The notes under the pieces: model-generated | The model's input: only the letters and a program-made list of their open reading frames with translations | Told to the model about the DNA's origin: nothing | The model's database searches: none | Assembly (NCBI GenBank): GCA_019244235.1 | Contig: JAFASY010000217.1 | Coordinates: forward strand, 1-59,465 | Reading direction: 5' to 3' | From: Chroococcidiopsidaceae cyanobacterium CP_BM_ER_R8_30 | Lineage (GTDB): Bacteria > Cyanobacteriota > Cyanobacteriia > Cyanobacteriales > Chroococcidiopsidaceae | DNA: 59,465 nt | Position numbers and translations under genes: made by a program | Part shown: in pieces, positions 7,919-18,181 of the stretch | Numbering within the stretch: position 1 is the first letter of the stretch | Layout: each line of letters starts with the position of its first letter

Positions 7919-8467
7919 ATGAGTATTGTGATTTGTCCGGGAATCCACAACCCAGAGTTCACCCAAGGATTTTTGTCAGGGCTAGAGAGCGAGGGCTATC
8001 GAGCAAGAAATCTACATATATTTCCAGCCCAAAACTACTCAGCCGTCTCAGCTTTTCATATCTTGCAATTTTTATCTGAAGATCGACAGGTTCCACATCA
8101 CACACCACTCGTATTTATCAGCTTTAGTGCTGGTGTCGTTGGAGCAATTGGGGCGGCGTGGGGATGGCAACTCTTAGGAGGGCAAGTTAAGGCTTTTATT
8201 GCCTTAGATGGCTGGGGTGTACCGTTAACAGGTGACTTTCCCATCCATCGGCTCAGCCACGATAAGTTCACTTACTGGAGTTCAGCACTGCTAGGCAGTG
8301 GAGAAGAAAGCTTTTATGCCAAACCACCCGTATCACATCTAGATCTATGGCGATCTCCCGAAATTGTGCAGGGCGTTTGTATTTCCTCACCAACTGTACG
8401 CATGAGCGCCGCCAATTTTTTGGTTAGACTGTTGACGCGGTATTACCCCCCGCTGTCTTCTACCTAA
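7919..8467 (+). CDS. Alpha/beta-hydrolase-like conserved protein, 182 aa
   Basis: Starts at ATG 7919 (MSIVICPGIHNPEFTQGFLS). ICPGIH corresponds to the beta strand and oxyanion loop of a compact alpha/beta hydrolase, and VFISFSAGVVGAIGA holds the nucleophile elbow SFSAG with Ser as nucleophile. FIALDGWGVPL could supply the acid, and VSHLDLW near residue 140 the His. Small single-domain proteins of this type occur in many cyanobacteria without known substrate. No signal peptide is seen. The MFS gene follows 63 bp downstream on the same strand and may be co-expressed. Confidence 0.6.
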   Translation: MSIVICPGIHNPEFTQGFLSGLESEGYRARNLHIFPAQNYSAVSAFHILQFLSEDRQVPHHTPLVFISFSAGVVGAIGAAWGWQLLGGQVKAFIALDGWGVPLTGDFPIHRLSHDKFTYWSSALLGSGEESFYAKPPVSHLDLWRSPEIVQGVCISSPTVRMSAANFLVRLLTRYYPPLSST

Positions 8468-8530
8468 GGGAGCTACCTTTTAAGGTAAAACAGAAGCTAG
8501 GCTGGACTGAATAACTCAGGAATATGTGAG

Positions 8531-9808
8531 ATGTTGCCGACTGAACATGGCTCTTCCAATCAAGGGTTTAAGGCTCTACTAGGCAACAAACCCTTTTTAG
8601 CGCTGTGGAGTGGGCAAATAATGTCCCAAGTCGCAGATAAAGTTTTCTTTGTCTTGCTGATTGCGTTGCTGAGTGAATACCCACCCTTGCCGGGTTTCCA
8701 GAATTCCATGCGCTCGGCGCTCATGATTGCTTTTACGCTGCCAGCAATTCTCTTTGGTTCAGCAGCTGGCATTTTTGTCGATCGCTTTGGCAAAAAGCCC
8801 ATTTTGGTTGGCTCCAATCTCATTCGCGCTTTCTTGATGTTGGCTATACCTGTGCTACCCAAGGAGTTCGCAATTCTTTTAATGATTGCGTTTGCGGTTT
8901 CAACCGTAACGCAATTTTTTGCCCCAGCAGAGCAAGCTGCCATTCCACTTTTGGTGCGGCACGAAAATTTGATGTCAGCCAATGCACTCTTCACCACAAC
9001 GATGATGGGCGCTTTGATTATTGGTTTTGCTATAGGGGAGCCGCTGTTGAGTCTGGCGAGAGACTGGAACAAAGGCTATGGTCGAGAAATTTTGATTGGA
9101 GGGTTATACTTTTTGGCGGCGATCGCGATCCAATTGACAGCTTTTAGAAGAGAAATCCTTGAAACTCCCAAAATCACGACCGTTCGACCTTTGAGCGACC
9201 TGAAGGCAGGACTGAGCTATCTAAGGAAAAACCATCTGATCTGGAATGCTCTGGTACAACTGACTGTCTTATTCTCGGTGTTTGCCGCCTTAACAGTGCT
9301 AGCAATCGATCTAGCTGCAGATATTGGTCTCAAGCCGACTCAATTTGGCTTTCTGTTGGCTGCCTCTGGGGTGGGCATGGTGTTTGGCGCTGCAATTTTG
9401 GGACATTGGGGCGATCGCTGGGACAAAAAGCCCCTGTCTTTGATTGGGTTTTTGAGTGTTGGGCTGGTTTTAGGCTTGTTCAGCTTCACCAAAAACCTGC
9501 AGCTGGGTTTAACTCTTAGTGCCCTGCTAGGTTTAGGAGCCTCTCTGGTTGCCGTACCGATGCAGACTCTGATTCAGCAGCAAACACCAGAATCAATGCG
9601 TGGTAAAGTCTTCGGGTTTCAGAATAATGCCATCAATATTGCTCTGAGTTTACCGTTAGCAATTACTGGACCACTGACTGATGCTGTTAGCAAAGCAGTT
9701 GGCTCTGGAGCTATGGGGATGCGGCTCGTGCTTTTGGCTATGGGTGTTTTAGTCTCGATAGTAGGACTCTGGGCATGGCGCAACACCTGTCGAGTTTCCA
9801 GGATCTAA
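8531..9808 (+). CDS. MFS transporter, 12-TM
   Basis: 425 aa with about 12 hydrophobic segments. The N-terminal half shows FLALWSGQIMSQVADKVFFV, then the signature loop between TM2 and TM3, GIFVDRFGKKPILVGSN, and the C-terminal half repeats it as GHWGDRWDKKPLSLIGF. AVPMQTLIQQQTPESMRGKV is the usual TM10-11 segment of enterobactin-exporter/DHA3-like MFS proteins (the EntS/MdtH-like group), which pump out small molecules by proton antiport. Substrate cannot be told from sequence. Start at ATG 8531. Confidence 0.85.
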   Translation: MLPTEHGSSNQGFKALLGNKPFLALWSGQIMSQVADKVFFVLLIALLSEYPPLPGFQNSMRSALMIAFTLPAILFGSAAGIFVDRFGKKPILVGSNLIRAFLMLAIPVLPKEFAILLMIAFAVSTVTQFFAPAEQAAIPLLVRHENLMSANALFTTTMMGALIIGFAIGEPLLSLARDWNKGYGREILIGGLYFLAAIAIQLTAFRREILETPKITTVRPLSDLKAGLSYLRKNHLIWNALVQLTVLFSVFAALTVLAIDLAADIGLKPTQFGFLLAASGVGMVFGAAILGHWGDRWDKKPLSLIGFLSVGLVLGLFSFTKNLQLGLTLSALLGLGASLVAVPMQTLIQQQTPESMRGKVFGFQNNAINIALSLPLAITGPLTDAVSKAVGSGAMGMRLVLLAMGVLVSIVGLWAWRNTCRVSRI

Positions 9809-9946
9809 GAAGAGTGTTAGAGTAACCAATTTCTTGCTCAAAAGATGCCGATTGATGCCAAGATGGAACAAAGCATCTTTAGCAAAATGCATTCTTAAAT
9901 ACATAATATTCCCCTGTCCCTACTAGCAATTGTGTGAGGTCCCCCA

Positions 9947-11839
9947 GTGCGATCGCGTTCACAAATCTCCCCAGACACCCAAACTCCTGTATTCAAGCAA
10001 GAAGCATCTTTGCCACCGCAGGCAACAAGGCGTGTGACAGGTGCCTTTGCCCTCTTCGATAGCCTCAAACGCCACGGCGTTCAGCATATTTTTGGCTATC
10101 CAGGTGGGGCAATTCTCCCGATTTACGATGAGTTGCACCGGGTAGAAGCTGCTGGCGGCATCCAACACATCCTAGTTAGGCATGAACAAGGCGCTGCTCA
10201 TGCTGCTGATGGCTATGCTCGTGCAACAGGTAAGGTGGGTGTTTGCTTTGCGACCTCTGGACCAGGAGCAACCAACTTAGTCACAGGAATTGCCACAGCA
10301 CATATGGACTCGATTCCAATGGTTGTAGTGACGGGGCAGGTATCGCGTAAGGCAATTGGTACAGATGCCTTCCAAGAGACCGACATTTATGGCATCACGC
10401 TACCCATTACCAAACACTCTTATGTCGTGCGCGATCCCAGAGAAATGGCGCAGATAGTGGCAGAAGCATTCTATATTGCTAGTACTGGGCGTCCGGGACC
10501 AGTTTTAATTGATGTGCCTAGAGATGTAGGATTGGAGGAATTTGACTACACGCCAGTGGAGCCGAGAGCTGTTAAGTTAACGGGGTACCGTCCTACAGTG
10601 AAGGGAAATCCTCGTCAGATTGTCCAAGCGGTGCGGCTGATGCAGGAAGCACGGCGACCCCTACTGTATGTTGGTGGTGGGGCAATTTCAGCGGGTGCTC
10701 ATGCAGAAACTCAGCAATTGGCAGAACTCTTCAATATTCCTGTTACGACAACATTGATGGGCAAAGGGGCGTTTGACGAGAACCACCCCCTAGCTCTAGG
10801 TATGTTAGGGATGCATGGCACAGCCTACGCTAACTTTGCCGTGAGCGAGTGCGACTTGTTGATTGCCGTAGGTGCTAGGTTTGATGACCGCGTGACTGGT
10901 AAGTTAGACGAATTTGCCTCTCGTGCTAAAGTCATCCACATAGATATTGACCCGGCTGAAGTCGGGAAAAACCGCACTCCAGAAGTGCCAATTGTGGGCG
11001 ATGTTCGGCAAGTGTTACTTGACTTGTTGCATCGCTGTCAGTCAGCTAACGACTTAGTTGCTGAAAACCAAACACAAGATTGGCTAAACCGAATTAACCG
11101 TTGGCGACAAGACTATCCCCTCATCGTGCCGCATCATGCCGATAGCATATCGCCGCAAGAAGTCATTGTAGAGCTTAGTCATCAAGCCCCACAAGCTTAC
11201 TACACGACCGATGTAGGTCAGCATCAAATGTGGGCAGCTCAATTCCTGAAAAATGGTCCCCGCCGCTGGATCTCTAGTGCTGGTTTGGGCACTATGGGCT
11301 ATGGCTTGCCAGCTGCCATGGGTGTTAAGGTGGCAGTGCCACAGGAAGAAGTTATCTGTATCAGTGGTGATGCTAGTTTCCAGATGAATCTCCAGGAGTT
11401 GGGGACGCTGGCACAGTATGGTATTAACGTCAAGACAGTCATTATTAACAATGGCTGGCAGGGAATGGTACGTCAGTGGCAGCAAACATTTTTTGGAGAG
11501 CGCTACTCCTCCTCAAATATGCAAGCGGCAATGCCAGACTTTGAATTGCTAGCAAAGGCGTATGGCATTAAGGGGATGGTCATTCGCGAACGAGCTGAAC
11601 TGTCCGAGGCGATCGCCGAAATGCTAGCTCATAATGGTCCTGTGCTTGTTGATGCCCATGTCACAAAGGACGAGAACTGCTACCCAATGGTGGCTCCTGG
11701 TAAGAGCAATGCTCAGATGCTTGGTTTACCGGAACGTTCCCAATTAGAAAAATCTCTAGAACTGCTCTACTGTAGCAGTTGCGGTGCGAAAAACACGAGT
11801 AACAACAACTTCTGTCCTGAATGCGGCACGAAGCTTTAA
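9947..11839 (+). CDS. ilvB: Acetolactate synthase large subunit with extra C-terminal zinc ribbon
   Basis: The catalytic subunit condenses two pyruvates (or pyruvate and 2-oxobutyrate) in branched-chain amino acid synthesis. The N-terminal TPP domain carries [15 protein letters not shown] and the catalytic Glu in [19 protein letters not shown] central FAD-type domain contains [14 protein letters not shown]-like text ([19 protein letters not shown]), and the C-terminal TPP-binding motif is [15 protein letters not shown]...[11 protein letters not shown]. Start is a GTG at 9947. Normal enzymes end near QMLGLP; here about 35 residues follow, with CSSCG and CPECG, a rubredoxin-like zinc ribbon at residues about 606-628. 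That appended domain is unusual. No regulatory ilvN gene is adjacent. The next gene is only 6 bp downstream. Confidence 0.92.
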   Translation: MRSRSQISPDTQTPVFKQEASLPPQATRRVTGAFALFDSLKRHGVQHIFGYPGGAILPIYDELHRVEAAGGIQHILVRHEQGAAHAADGYARATGKVGVCFATSGPGATNLVTGIATAHMDSIPMVVVTGQVSRKAIGTDAFQETDIYGITLPITKHSYVVRDPREMAQIVAEAFYIASTGRPGPVLIDVPRDVGLEEFDYTPVEPRAVKLTGYRPTVKGNPRQIVQAVRLMQEARRPLLYVGGGAISAGAHAETQQLAELFNIPVTTTLMGKGAFDENHPLALGMLGMHGTAYANFAVSECDLLIAVGARFDDRVTGKLDEFASRAKVIHIDIDPAEVGKNRTPEVPIVGDVRQVLLDLLHRCQSANDLVAENQTQDWLNRINRWRQDYPLIVPHHADSISPQEVIVELSHQAPQAYYTTDVGQHQMWAAQFLKNGPRRWISSAGLGTMGYGLPAAMGVKVAVPQEEVICISGDASFQMNLQELGTLAQYGINVKTVIINNGWQGMVRQWQQTFFGERYSSSNMQAAMPDFELLAKAYGIKGMVIRERAELSEAIAEMLAHNGPVLVDAHVTKDENCYPMVAPGKSNAQMLGLPERSQLEKSLELLYCSSCGAKNTSNNNFCPECGTKL

Positions 11840-11845
11840 TTTAGG

Positions 11846-13039
11846 ATGAAAACTGTTGACTGGATTGTTGTGGGTGGCGGCATCACGGGTGCCGCACTCG
11901 CATACGAACTAGCCAAGAAAGGTTTTTCCGTCCTCCTATTAGAGCAACATGCCTCGCTTCAAGGTGCTAGCCGCTTTAGCTACGGCGGGCTTGCTTATTG
12001 GGCAGCTACAACGCCATTGACGCGGCAGATGTGTGCAGATGGCATCGACCGCTACCGCACCTTAGCAGCAGAGTTAGATGCTGATATTCAGTTGCGTGAA
12101 TTGGACTTATTGCTGACAGTTGCAGCAAAAGATGACCTAGAAGCTGTTGCTGCTGCCTATGCTCACGTTGTTACCCCTCCCAAATTACTCAGCGTTGCTG
12201 ATGCCTGTGTTCTTGAACCACTGCTCAATCCAGCAGCGATCGCTGGTGCCCTAACTGTTAAACATGGGCACATTCACCCTGAAAAAGCAACGCAAGGCTA
12301 CACTCAAGCCTTTATCCGAGCTGGAGGGGCAATGCAATTAGCTCAAGTAGTAGGACTGTTGCGCGAGGGCAAGCAGATTCGGGGCGTCATCACTGCAACT
12401 GAGACATACTACAGTGCCAACGTAGTTATTTGTGCTGGCGGTATGAGCCGCCATTTCCTCAAATCTGCTGGTATACCCATTCGGCTGTATTTCACCCATG
12501 CTGAGATCGTTGAAACACCACCAGTTGCAGTGCAGCTAAGCACTCTCGTTATGCCAGCCCAAACGCAGCGGTTTCTTTTAGAAGCTGAATCTAGTACACC
12601 TAAATTCGAGCAATTATGGGATGAACCGGGTCATGAGCCAGTACCACCAATTCTAGATGCTGGCGCGATTCAATTCATAGATGGGAGTATACGAATAGGT
12701 CAACTGAGCCGCGTACTCACTAACCCTGATGCCAAAATCGACTCAATGCGCAGTGAAACCGCGCTGCGTACCAGCATTGGGCAAGTGTTGCCAACGTTGA
12801 GAAACTTACCAGGGACTTGGCATCACTGCTTAGTCGGATTTAGCCCTGATCGCCTACCCCTCATTGGCGCTATCCCAGACTTTGAGGGTATCCATGTTTT
12901 CTCTGGATTTAGTAATCCGCTAGCGATTATTCCACCCTTAGCACAGCGCTTCGCTAACTGGGCAACTGGTCAAGAAGACGAAATTATTGCTCAACTGTCA
13001 CCTAACCGTGATTCACTCTCAAGTAAAACTGGCGATTGA
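11846..13039 (+). CDS. DAO-family FAD-dependent oxidoreductase
   Basis: 397 aa. The N-terminus DWIVVGGGITGAALAYELAK is a Rossmann FAD-binding motif (GGGITG), and LLEQHASLQGASRFSYGGL is the DAO-family second segment. The C-terminus has HHCLVGFSPDRLPLIGAIPD and HVFSGFSNPLAIIP, the DAO flavin-binding end. Members oxidise amines or amino acids (glycine oxidase, sarcosine oxidase, D-amino acid oxidase); the particular substrate is not readable. ATG 11846 lies 6 bp after the ilvB stop, so the two are almost certainly co-transcribed. That is an uncommon pairing and hints at amino-acid turnover. No signal peptide. Confidence 0.82.
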   Translation: MKTVDWIVVGGGITGAALAYELAKKGFSVLLLEQHASLQGASRFSYGGLAYWAATTPLTRQMCADGIDRYRTLAAELDADIQLRELDLLLTVAAKDDLEAVAAAYAHVVTPPKLLSVADACVLEPLLNPAAIAGALTVKHGHIHPEKATQGYTQAFIRAGGAMQLAQVVGLLREGKQIRGVITATETYYSANVVICAGGMSRHFLKSAGIPIRLYFTHAEIVETPPVAVQLSTLVMPAQTQRFLLEAESSTPKFEQLWDEPGHEPVPPILDAGAIQFIDGSIRIGQLSRVLTNPDAKIDSMRSETALRTSIGQVLPTLRNLPGTWHHCLVGFSPDRLPLIGAIPDFEGIHVFSGFSNPLAIIPPLAQRFANWATGQEDEIIAQLSPNRDSLSSKTGD

Positions 13040-13416
13040 CCAGTCTTTTCGCAATTCTACGATTTGTCCAAAATCTGACTCATTATGGGTGAGTAAGTAA
13101 ATAATCACAGTCATATGAATCTACGGCAAGTTAGAGCTATTGAGGAATTCTACCAAGATCTAGAGAATTGCTGATTCTACTTAATGAAAAACTCTGTACT
13201 TGAACCAAATTTCTAGATTTAAAATCAGAAGGTTTAACCTCTCACAACAAATTTACTGTAGATATACGTAGACATAGATTTAATTTCAATCAAATAATAA
13301 AATGAAATTATTTTGTTTGTGTAATGAAAACTAGTGAATGCACGCAAGACAACATAAGACTTTTCAGTGAGGATTAATATAACACCTGTAAAATCTATCT
13401 TGTTGTATATCTCCAG
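13040..13416. other. AT-rich promoter region of the chemosensory operon, 377 bp
   Basis: No convincing gene on either strand; a 93-codon minus-strand frame here runs into the start of the PATAN gene and has no protein-like features. The DNA is AT-rich (for example around 13290-13325). It must contain the promoter of the chemosensory operon, but I could not identify a specific box with confidence. Confidence 0.4.
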
Positions 13417-14658
13417 ATGAACATAGCGACTACTGTTGGCTCTGTAGATGCAAAAATTCCTCCAATTAACGTACTTGAAAAAGTATTTATCTCTCGCAGT
13501 AGTGGTTGCCTGCAAGTATTAAGTGAACCAATTAATTGGTCGATTTACTTAAAAAATGGTAGTCTAATTTACGCCAGTCATTCAGTTGAGCCCTTTGATA
13601 GACTTGAACGACATCTGCGGTGCTTAAGCTATCAGGTTAAGAGTCTTACTAGTGAGGTAAGAACTCAAGTACGTTTAAACTTTGAAACTGAAATCTCCAA
13701 TCAGCCAAACCAAAATCTTGATTACCAAGCAATTTGTTGGCTGGTTCAGCAACAACATCTTAGTTCTTCACAGGCAGAAATATTGGTAGAAAAATTGACA
13801 AAAGAGGTAATTGAGTTATTCCTCTTATTAAAGGAAGGAACTTGTGTATTTTATCCTGAAATCAAAAAGATGTCCACATTTTGTCAGTTTGATTTCTATT
13901 CGTTCGTAGATACCTGTAGAAAGCAGTTGCAAGATTGGCAAGCTTTAAATCCAGAAATTCAGTCACCTTATCAGATACCTTACTTGATAAGTCAATCTCA
14001 AATTCAGAGACTTCCATCTGAGCAAAAAAACAAGTTAAGCAGAATTTTGCAAGGATTTAGTTTCCGCCATCTTGCTGCAATCTTCGATCAAGATGCTCTT
14101 AAAGTCGCTCAAACCTTACACCCTTTGATATTGGAAGGAACAATTGGCTTACGTGAACCTCAATTCCCTTTCAATCTGCTACCAAGTTTTTATAGTAACC
14201 ATCCCAGCTTGGGAACTCATCCAAGAGCTTATATACCAAGCAATGGCGCATCTAATGCAAATTTAGCTGATATACCGACTCTACACTCTCAACCAAAGTA
14301 CACCATTGCTTGTGTTGATGACAGTGCAACAATTCTAAATGAAATTGACCGCTTTCTAGAAAATCGAAATTTCTCAGTTTTTACAATTACAGATTCAGTC
14401 AAGGCGTTAGTAGAAATTATTCGAATTAAACCTGACTTAATCTTGTTAGATGTAGGTATGCCAACGGTTGATGGCTACAAATTATGTCGTCTCATCAGAA
14501 ATCACTCCCTGTTTAAGTCAACGCCTATTGTCATGGTTACAGGTAACACAGGTTTGATTGACCGAGCTAAAGCCAAGCTTACAGGTGCAACCGAGTACAT
14601 GACAAAACCTTTTACGCAACCAGAGTTGCTCAAAATGGTTTTTAGATATTTGACCTAA
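13417..14658 (+). CDS. PatA/PilG-like response regulator (PATAN domain + REC)
   Basis: 413 aa. Residues about 20-130 form a PATAN/DUF4388-type domain (EKVFISRSSGCLQVLSEP, YLKNGSLIYASH). A helical middle section follows, then a C-terminal receiver domain from about 293: TIACVDDSATILNEIDRFLE, phospho-acceptor in LILLDVGMPTVDGYKLC, and TGATEYMTKPFTQPELL with the conserved Lys. First gene of a five-gene operon matching the order PatA-type, CheY, CheW, MCP, CheA of Synechocystis pilGHIJL and the pix/tax1 locus. Such proteins are output regulators of type IV pilus motility. The PATAN part mediates protein interactions, partly through pilus motor partners. Confidence 0.85.
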   Translation: MNIATTVGSVDAKIPPINVLEKVFISRSSGCLQVLSEPINWSIYLKNGSLIYASHSVEPFDRLERHLRCLSYQVKSLTSEVRTQVRLNFETEISNQPNQNLDYQAICWLVQQQHLSSSQAEILVEKLTKEVIELFLLLKEGTCVFYPEIKKMSTFCQFDFYSFVDTCRKQLQDWQALNPEIQSPYQIPYLISQSQIQRLPSEQKNKLSRILQGFSFRHLAAIFDQDALKVAQTLHPLILEGTIGLREPQFPFNLLPSFYSNHPSLGTHPRAYIPSNGASNANLADIPTLHSQPKYTIACVDDSATILNEIDRFLENRNFSVFTITDSVKALVEIIRIKPDLILLDVGMPTVDGYKLCRLIRNHSLFKSTPIVMVTGNTGLIDRAKAKLTGATEYMTKPFTQPELLKMVFRYLT

Positions 14659-14778
14659 GTATAAAGACGGAAATTGTAAAACACAGCTCGAAATTTCAGT
14701 GATTTCCTTCAGGAATAATTGAAATATTCAGCATAAATTTTTCTTAAGTACCAATTAACTTTTTAAGAGGAAACAGTC

Positions 14779-15141
14779 ATGCGCACAGTTTTAGTTGTTG
14801 AAGATACCCCTTCCGAAATGGAGTTGATTAGTGGTTATTTGCGGGAAGTTGGTTATACAGTCATTAGCGCTATGGATGCAGCAGAAGCTATGAACAAGGC
14901 TGTACAACAAAAGCCTGACGCTGTTGTAACAGATGTTGTTATGCCAGGTAAGAATGGCTTTGAGCTATGCCGCAGTCTGAAGAAGAATCCAGCCACGCAA
15001 AAGTTACCGATTATTATTTGCACTTCTAAAAATCAGGAGCTAGATCGGTTGTGGGGTATGAAGCAAGGTGCTGATGTTTATGTCACCAAACCCTTTGGGC
15101 GCGATGAACTTGTTCGGGCTATTAAATCTGTTGTGGGCTAA
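14779..15141 (+). CDS. CheY-like single-domain response regulator (PilH-like)
   Basis: 120 aa, one receiver domain: RTVLVVEDTPSEMELISGYL with the acidic pair, phospho-acceptor Asp in AVVTDVVMPGKNGFELC, IIICTSKNQELD with Thr/Ser switch, and GADVYVTKPFGRDEL with the invariant Lys. No output domain. A clear Shine-Dalgarno-like AGAGGA precedes ATG 14779. Second gene of the chemosensory operon and 3 bp upstream of cheW. In homologous pilus systems the stand-alone CheY acts opposite to or downstream of the PATAN regulator. Confidence 0.88.
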   Translation: MRTVLVVEDTPSEMELISGYLREVGYTVISAMDAAEAMNKAVQQKPDAVVTDVVMPGKNGFELCRSLKKNPATQKLPIIICTSKNQELDRLWGMKQGADVYVTKPFGRDELVRAIKSVVG

Positions 15142-15144
15142 TCA

Positions 15145-15684
15145 ATGAACATTCGAAGCCTTGCAGCATTGCCAACGTTATTTCAGAAAGAAAATACGTT
15201 ACCCAGATCAAGTCAACAGCAGAGAGTAGGATACCTAAAATTACAGCTTGATGGACAGACAGCTGCTGTGCTATCGATGCCTCATGTACAAGAGGCAATA
15301 GTTGTACCAGTTGGGCGGATTACGCTAATGCCAAATATGCCTACCTGTATTCTCGGTTTGCTACACCAGCGTGGTCAAGTTATATGGGTAATCGATCTAC
15401 CCAAGATGCTGGAATTACAAGCCTTGAATTTAGATGTCCAAGAGCTTTACAACATCATTATTGTTCGAGTAGGCAACATTCCGTTGGGATTAGCAGTTCA
15501 GGAAGTCAAAGGTGTTATGCGATCGCACTTCAGTACCATCCAATCTCCTGTTGGTGTTGTTGCACCAACTCTTGTTCCCTATCTCCAAGGCTGTATCTTA
15601 CAACCCAAAGAAGTGCTGCTAGTTTTGGATGCCGAAGCGATAGTGCATTCACCGACTTTGCGTAATAACGAGCCTTTTCGTTAA
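15145..15684 (+). CDS. CheW-like adaptor protein (PilI-like)
   Basis: 179 aa with a single CheW domain (about 28-165): a short N-terminal lead, then [40 protein letters not shown] with the conserved turn before [18 protein letters not shown], and [13 protein letters not shown]. It couples MCP to CheA at the membrane. Starts 3 bp after the CheY stop, with no SD-like site of its own, so translation is probably coupled. The stop codon lies inside the left arm of a strong hairpin (15681-15707). Confidence 0.85.
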   Translation: MNIRSLAALPTLFQKENTLPRSSQQQRVGYLKLQLDGQTAAVLSMPHVQEAIVVPVGRITLMPNMPTCILGLLHQRGQVIWVIDLPKMLELQALNLDVQELYNIIIVRVGNIPLGLAVQEVKGVMRSHFSTIQSPVGVVAPTLVPYLQGCILQPKEVLLVLDAEAIVHSPTLRNNEPFR

Positions 15685-15707
15685 AAAGGGGCTCAGCCCC
15701 TTTTTAA
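15681..15707 (+). terminator. Perfect 12-bp hairpin between cheW and MCP gene
   Basis: TTAAAAAGGGGC-TCA-GCCCCTTTTTAA: two perfect 12-bp arms with a 3-nt loop, the descending arm carrying five T residues. It begins at the last codon of cheW. As RNA it has the shape of an intrinsic terminator followed by T-rich sequence, yet it lies inside an operon whose next gene starts 57 bp later. It probably acts as an attenuator or RNA-processing/stability hairpin that sets the ratio of signalling proteins to receptor. Confidence 0.65.
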
Positions 15708-15763
15708 CGTTAAGAGTTTATACCCTCCGACCTTATTCGTACTCTTTAGAGGAATTTAAATTT

Positions 15764-18178
15764 ATGGCGCATACAAATCATACAAATGGAAAAGTAAAAA
15801 GTCCAGTTGTGGTAGTACCTGTCCAGTCACAAGCAAACGTCACAGATAATGATCTTGAAGATGACAATGTAGCAAGTCACAATAATAGCAATGATGCCTT
15901 ACAAATTAACCTGAATGATGTCTTGAAAGAGGATGTGCGTGAGGCAAGTTTAGACAATGCAGCTACAAAGTCAAGTAGTAAGAATCCATGGCAAACCCTG
16001 AGCCTAAGAACTAAAGCTACCCTTTTAGCAATAGTCATTGGTGTAGTCCCTGTATTCGGCGTTGGAACCATTGCCTATTTTTCTGCCAGACATTCAATTG
16101 CAAAGCAAATTGCTGAGACAAAAACCTCCCGCGTCAACGGTTTGGCGGACAAGGTTAACCGCTTTATGTATGACCACTATAACGAGTTGCAGACGCTAGG
16201 ACATGTACCCAGTTTCATAAATCCTAAACTGCGGGAGACAACTTCTAGCCAGGAAAAGCAACTATTTTTGAATCAGGTCGTAAAAACTTCCCTAATTTAT
16301 GACAGTATTGCATTGATTGATACAAATGGTAGTGTGATTGCCCAAGCAGGGGAACTCTTACCCCCTAATTACAGTTTTAAGGGTATTGACTACTTTGAAG
16401 AGGTACTCAAGACGGGTCAGCCTGTCATCACTCAGCCACGAAAATCAAAAGTCACAAAAGCTCTGAGTTTCTTCATGTCTGTGCCCGTTAAAGACTCCGT
16501 TACAGGGAGAACCGTTGCTGTTTTACGGGCTCGCACACGGGGAAATGCTTTGAAAGAGTTGATTAAGTCTTATGGATCGGCAGGAGACAGTTACCATTTG
16601 ATCTCTCCCACTGGGAAGATTTTTGCAGATTCTAATAACAACAGTCTAGATAAGAACGTTGCTGGAGTGTTTCCTAGCTTCTCTCAACTGCAATCAGTTG
16701 GAAAACCTAATGCTATGTTCGGAGTTGGAACAGATACCAATAAAGAGCAAGTCATAGCCTACGCGCCCACACAACACCTAGAAGGATTACCAGACCTCAA
16801 GTGGAGCGCAATTATGAATATTGACACTGCTACTGCATTTGCCGCTCAGCAGAGCTTCCTGCTGGCTATTACCCTGGGTTCTGCAGTAACTGCTCTGCTC
16901 GTAGGTACGATAGCAGCTTACCTGGCTCGACGGGCAACCCAACCAATTCTAGATGCTGCTGGTGTGGTGGAAAAGCTGGGGCAGGGAGAATTGGAGACAC
17001 GCATTGCCGTGGCTGGGGAAGACGAACTGGCGACACTAGGATCGAACATTAACCAGATGGCTGAACAGATTCAGACACTGCTGGTAGAGCAAGAGCAAGC
17101 AGCCCAGCAGCAATTGTCAGCCCAGACTGAAATTGCTCGTCAGCAAACCGAGTTCGCTTTACAGCAGAAGCAACAAAATGAAGCTCTACAGCAAGAACTC
17201 TTACATCTGCTAAGCGGGGTAGAAGCAGCATCGAGTGGTGACTTAACTGTACGGGCAGAAATTAGTGCTGGTGAGATTGGGATCGTGGCAGACTTTTTTA
17301 ACTCAATTGTTGAAAGTCTGCGAGATGTAGTGACTCAGGTGAAACAATCAACAACTCAGGTTAACGCCGCTCTGGGAGAAGATGAAGGAGCAATGCGCCA
17401 ACTAGCTGATGAATCTATGAGGCAGGCTAAAGGGATTGAGCGTCTGCTAGATTCTGTCGAAGCTATGTCTCGCTCGATTCAGGAAGTGGCAGCTAATGCA
17501 AACCTTGCCGCGCAAGTTGCCCGTGTGGCATCATCAACAGCGCAGGCAGGGGGTGCAGCAATGGATGACACCGTGCAAAGCATTCTACATCTAAGAGAAA
17601 CTGTTGCTGAAACGGCTAAAAAGGTGAAGCGGTTGGGTGAGTCGTCTCAGCAAATCTCTAAAGTGATTTCGTTGATTAATCAGATTGCCCTGCAAACGAA
17701 CCTATTAGCTATCAATGCCAGTATTGAGGCAGCTAGAGCTGGTGAAGAAGGTCGGGGTTTTGCTGTCGTAGCTGAAGAAGTCGGCGAACTGGCGGCTCGC
17801 TCAGCAGCAGCAACTAAAGAAATTGAACAGATCGTAGAAAAAATTCAGCTAGAAACCAACGAAGTGGTATCTGCGATGGAGACGGGTACAGCACAGGTGG
17901 TGGAAGGAACGAATTTGGTAGCAAATGCCAAGAAGAGTCTAGAGCAGATAATGGATGTATCTAACCAGATTGACCAGTTGGTACAATCAATTTCTACTGC
18001 GACAGTCTCACAAGCTAGCACTTCACAAAGTATGACTCATCTCATGAAGGAGGTTGCCGAAGTCTCTGAGCGCACTTCAGAATTCTCTCGTCAGATTTCT
18101 AGTTCCCTACAACAAACTGTGGAGGTGGCACGACAGCTCCAAGGCTCTGTGGATACCTTCAAGGTTGAGGCGGCTTAA
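15764..18178 (+). CDS. Methyl-accepting chemotaxis protein (PilJ-like), 804 aa
   Basis: Layout: a polar N-terminal cytoplasmic tail (1-80); TM1 about 85-107 ([18 protein letters not shown]); an extracytoplasmic dCache-like sensor about 115-355 with [19 protein letters not shown]2 about 366-388 ([16 protein letters not shown]); a HAMP domain and Gln-rich helix to about 480; a second HAMP-like segment; and the MCP signalling domain about 540-804, whose hairpin tip is [13 protein letters not shown]. No GAF/bilin-binding domain is present, so it is PilJ/HmpD-like rather than the PixJ photoreceptor type. AGAGGA lies ahead of ATG 15764. It gives the operon its sensory input. Confidence 0.9.
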   Translation: MAHTNHTNGKVKSPVVVVPVQSQANVTDNDLEDDNVASHNNSNDALQINLNDVLKEDVREASLDNAATKSSSKNPWQTLSLRTKATLLAIVIGVVPVFGVGTIAYFSARHSIAKQIAETKTSRVNGLADKVNRFMYDHYNELQTLGHVPSFINPKLRETTSSQEKQLFLNQVVKTSLIYDSIALIDTNGSVIAQAGELLPPNYSFKGIDYFEEVLKTGQPVITQPRKSKVTKALSFFMSVPVKDSVTGRTVAVLRARTRGNALKELIKSYGSAGDSYHLISPTGKIFADSNNNSLDKNVAGVFPSFSQLQSVGKPNAMFGVGTDTNKEQVIAYAPTQHLEGLPDLKWSAIMNIDTATAFAAQQSFLLAITLGSAVTALLVGTIAAYLARRATQPILDAAGVVEKLGQGELETRIAVAGEDELATLGSNINQMAEQIQTLLVEQEQAAQQQLSAQTEIARQQTEFALQQKQQNEALQQELLHLLSGVEAASSGDLTVRAEISAGEIGIVADFFNSIVESLRDVVTQVKQSTTQVNAALGEDEGAMRQLADESMRQAKGIERLLDSVEAMSRSIQEVAANANLAAQVARVASSTAQAGGAAMDDTVQSILHLRETVAETAKKVKRLGESSQQISKVISLINQIALQTNLLAINASIEAARAGEEGRGFAVVAEEVGELAARSAAATKEIEQIVEKIQLETNEVVSAMETGTAQVVEGTNLVANAKKSLEQIMDVSNQIDQLVQSISTATVSQASTSQSMTHLMKEVAEVSERTSEFSRQISSSLQQTVEVARQLQGSVDTFKVEAA

Positions 18179-18181
18179 ACT

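Noticed and set aside
13234-13515. 93-codon minus-strand ORF upstream of the PATAN gene
   Set aside because: It overlaps the real PATAN start, lies in AT-rich DNA and has low-complexity, non-protein-like composition.
17049-17231. Short minus-strand ORF within the MCP gene
   Set aside because: Antisense to Gln-rich coiled-coil repeats, which readily produce open Leu-rich frames.
15764-18178. PixJ photoreceptor identity for the MCP
   Set aside because: No GAF domain; a periplasmic dCache-like region lies between two TM helices instead.
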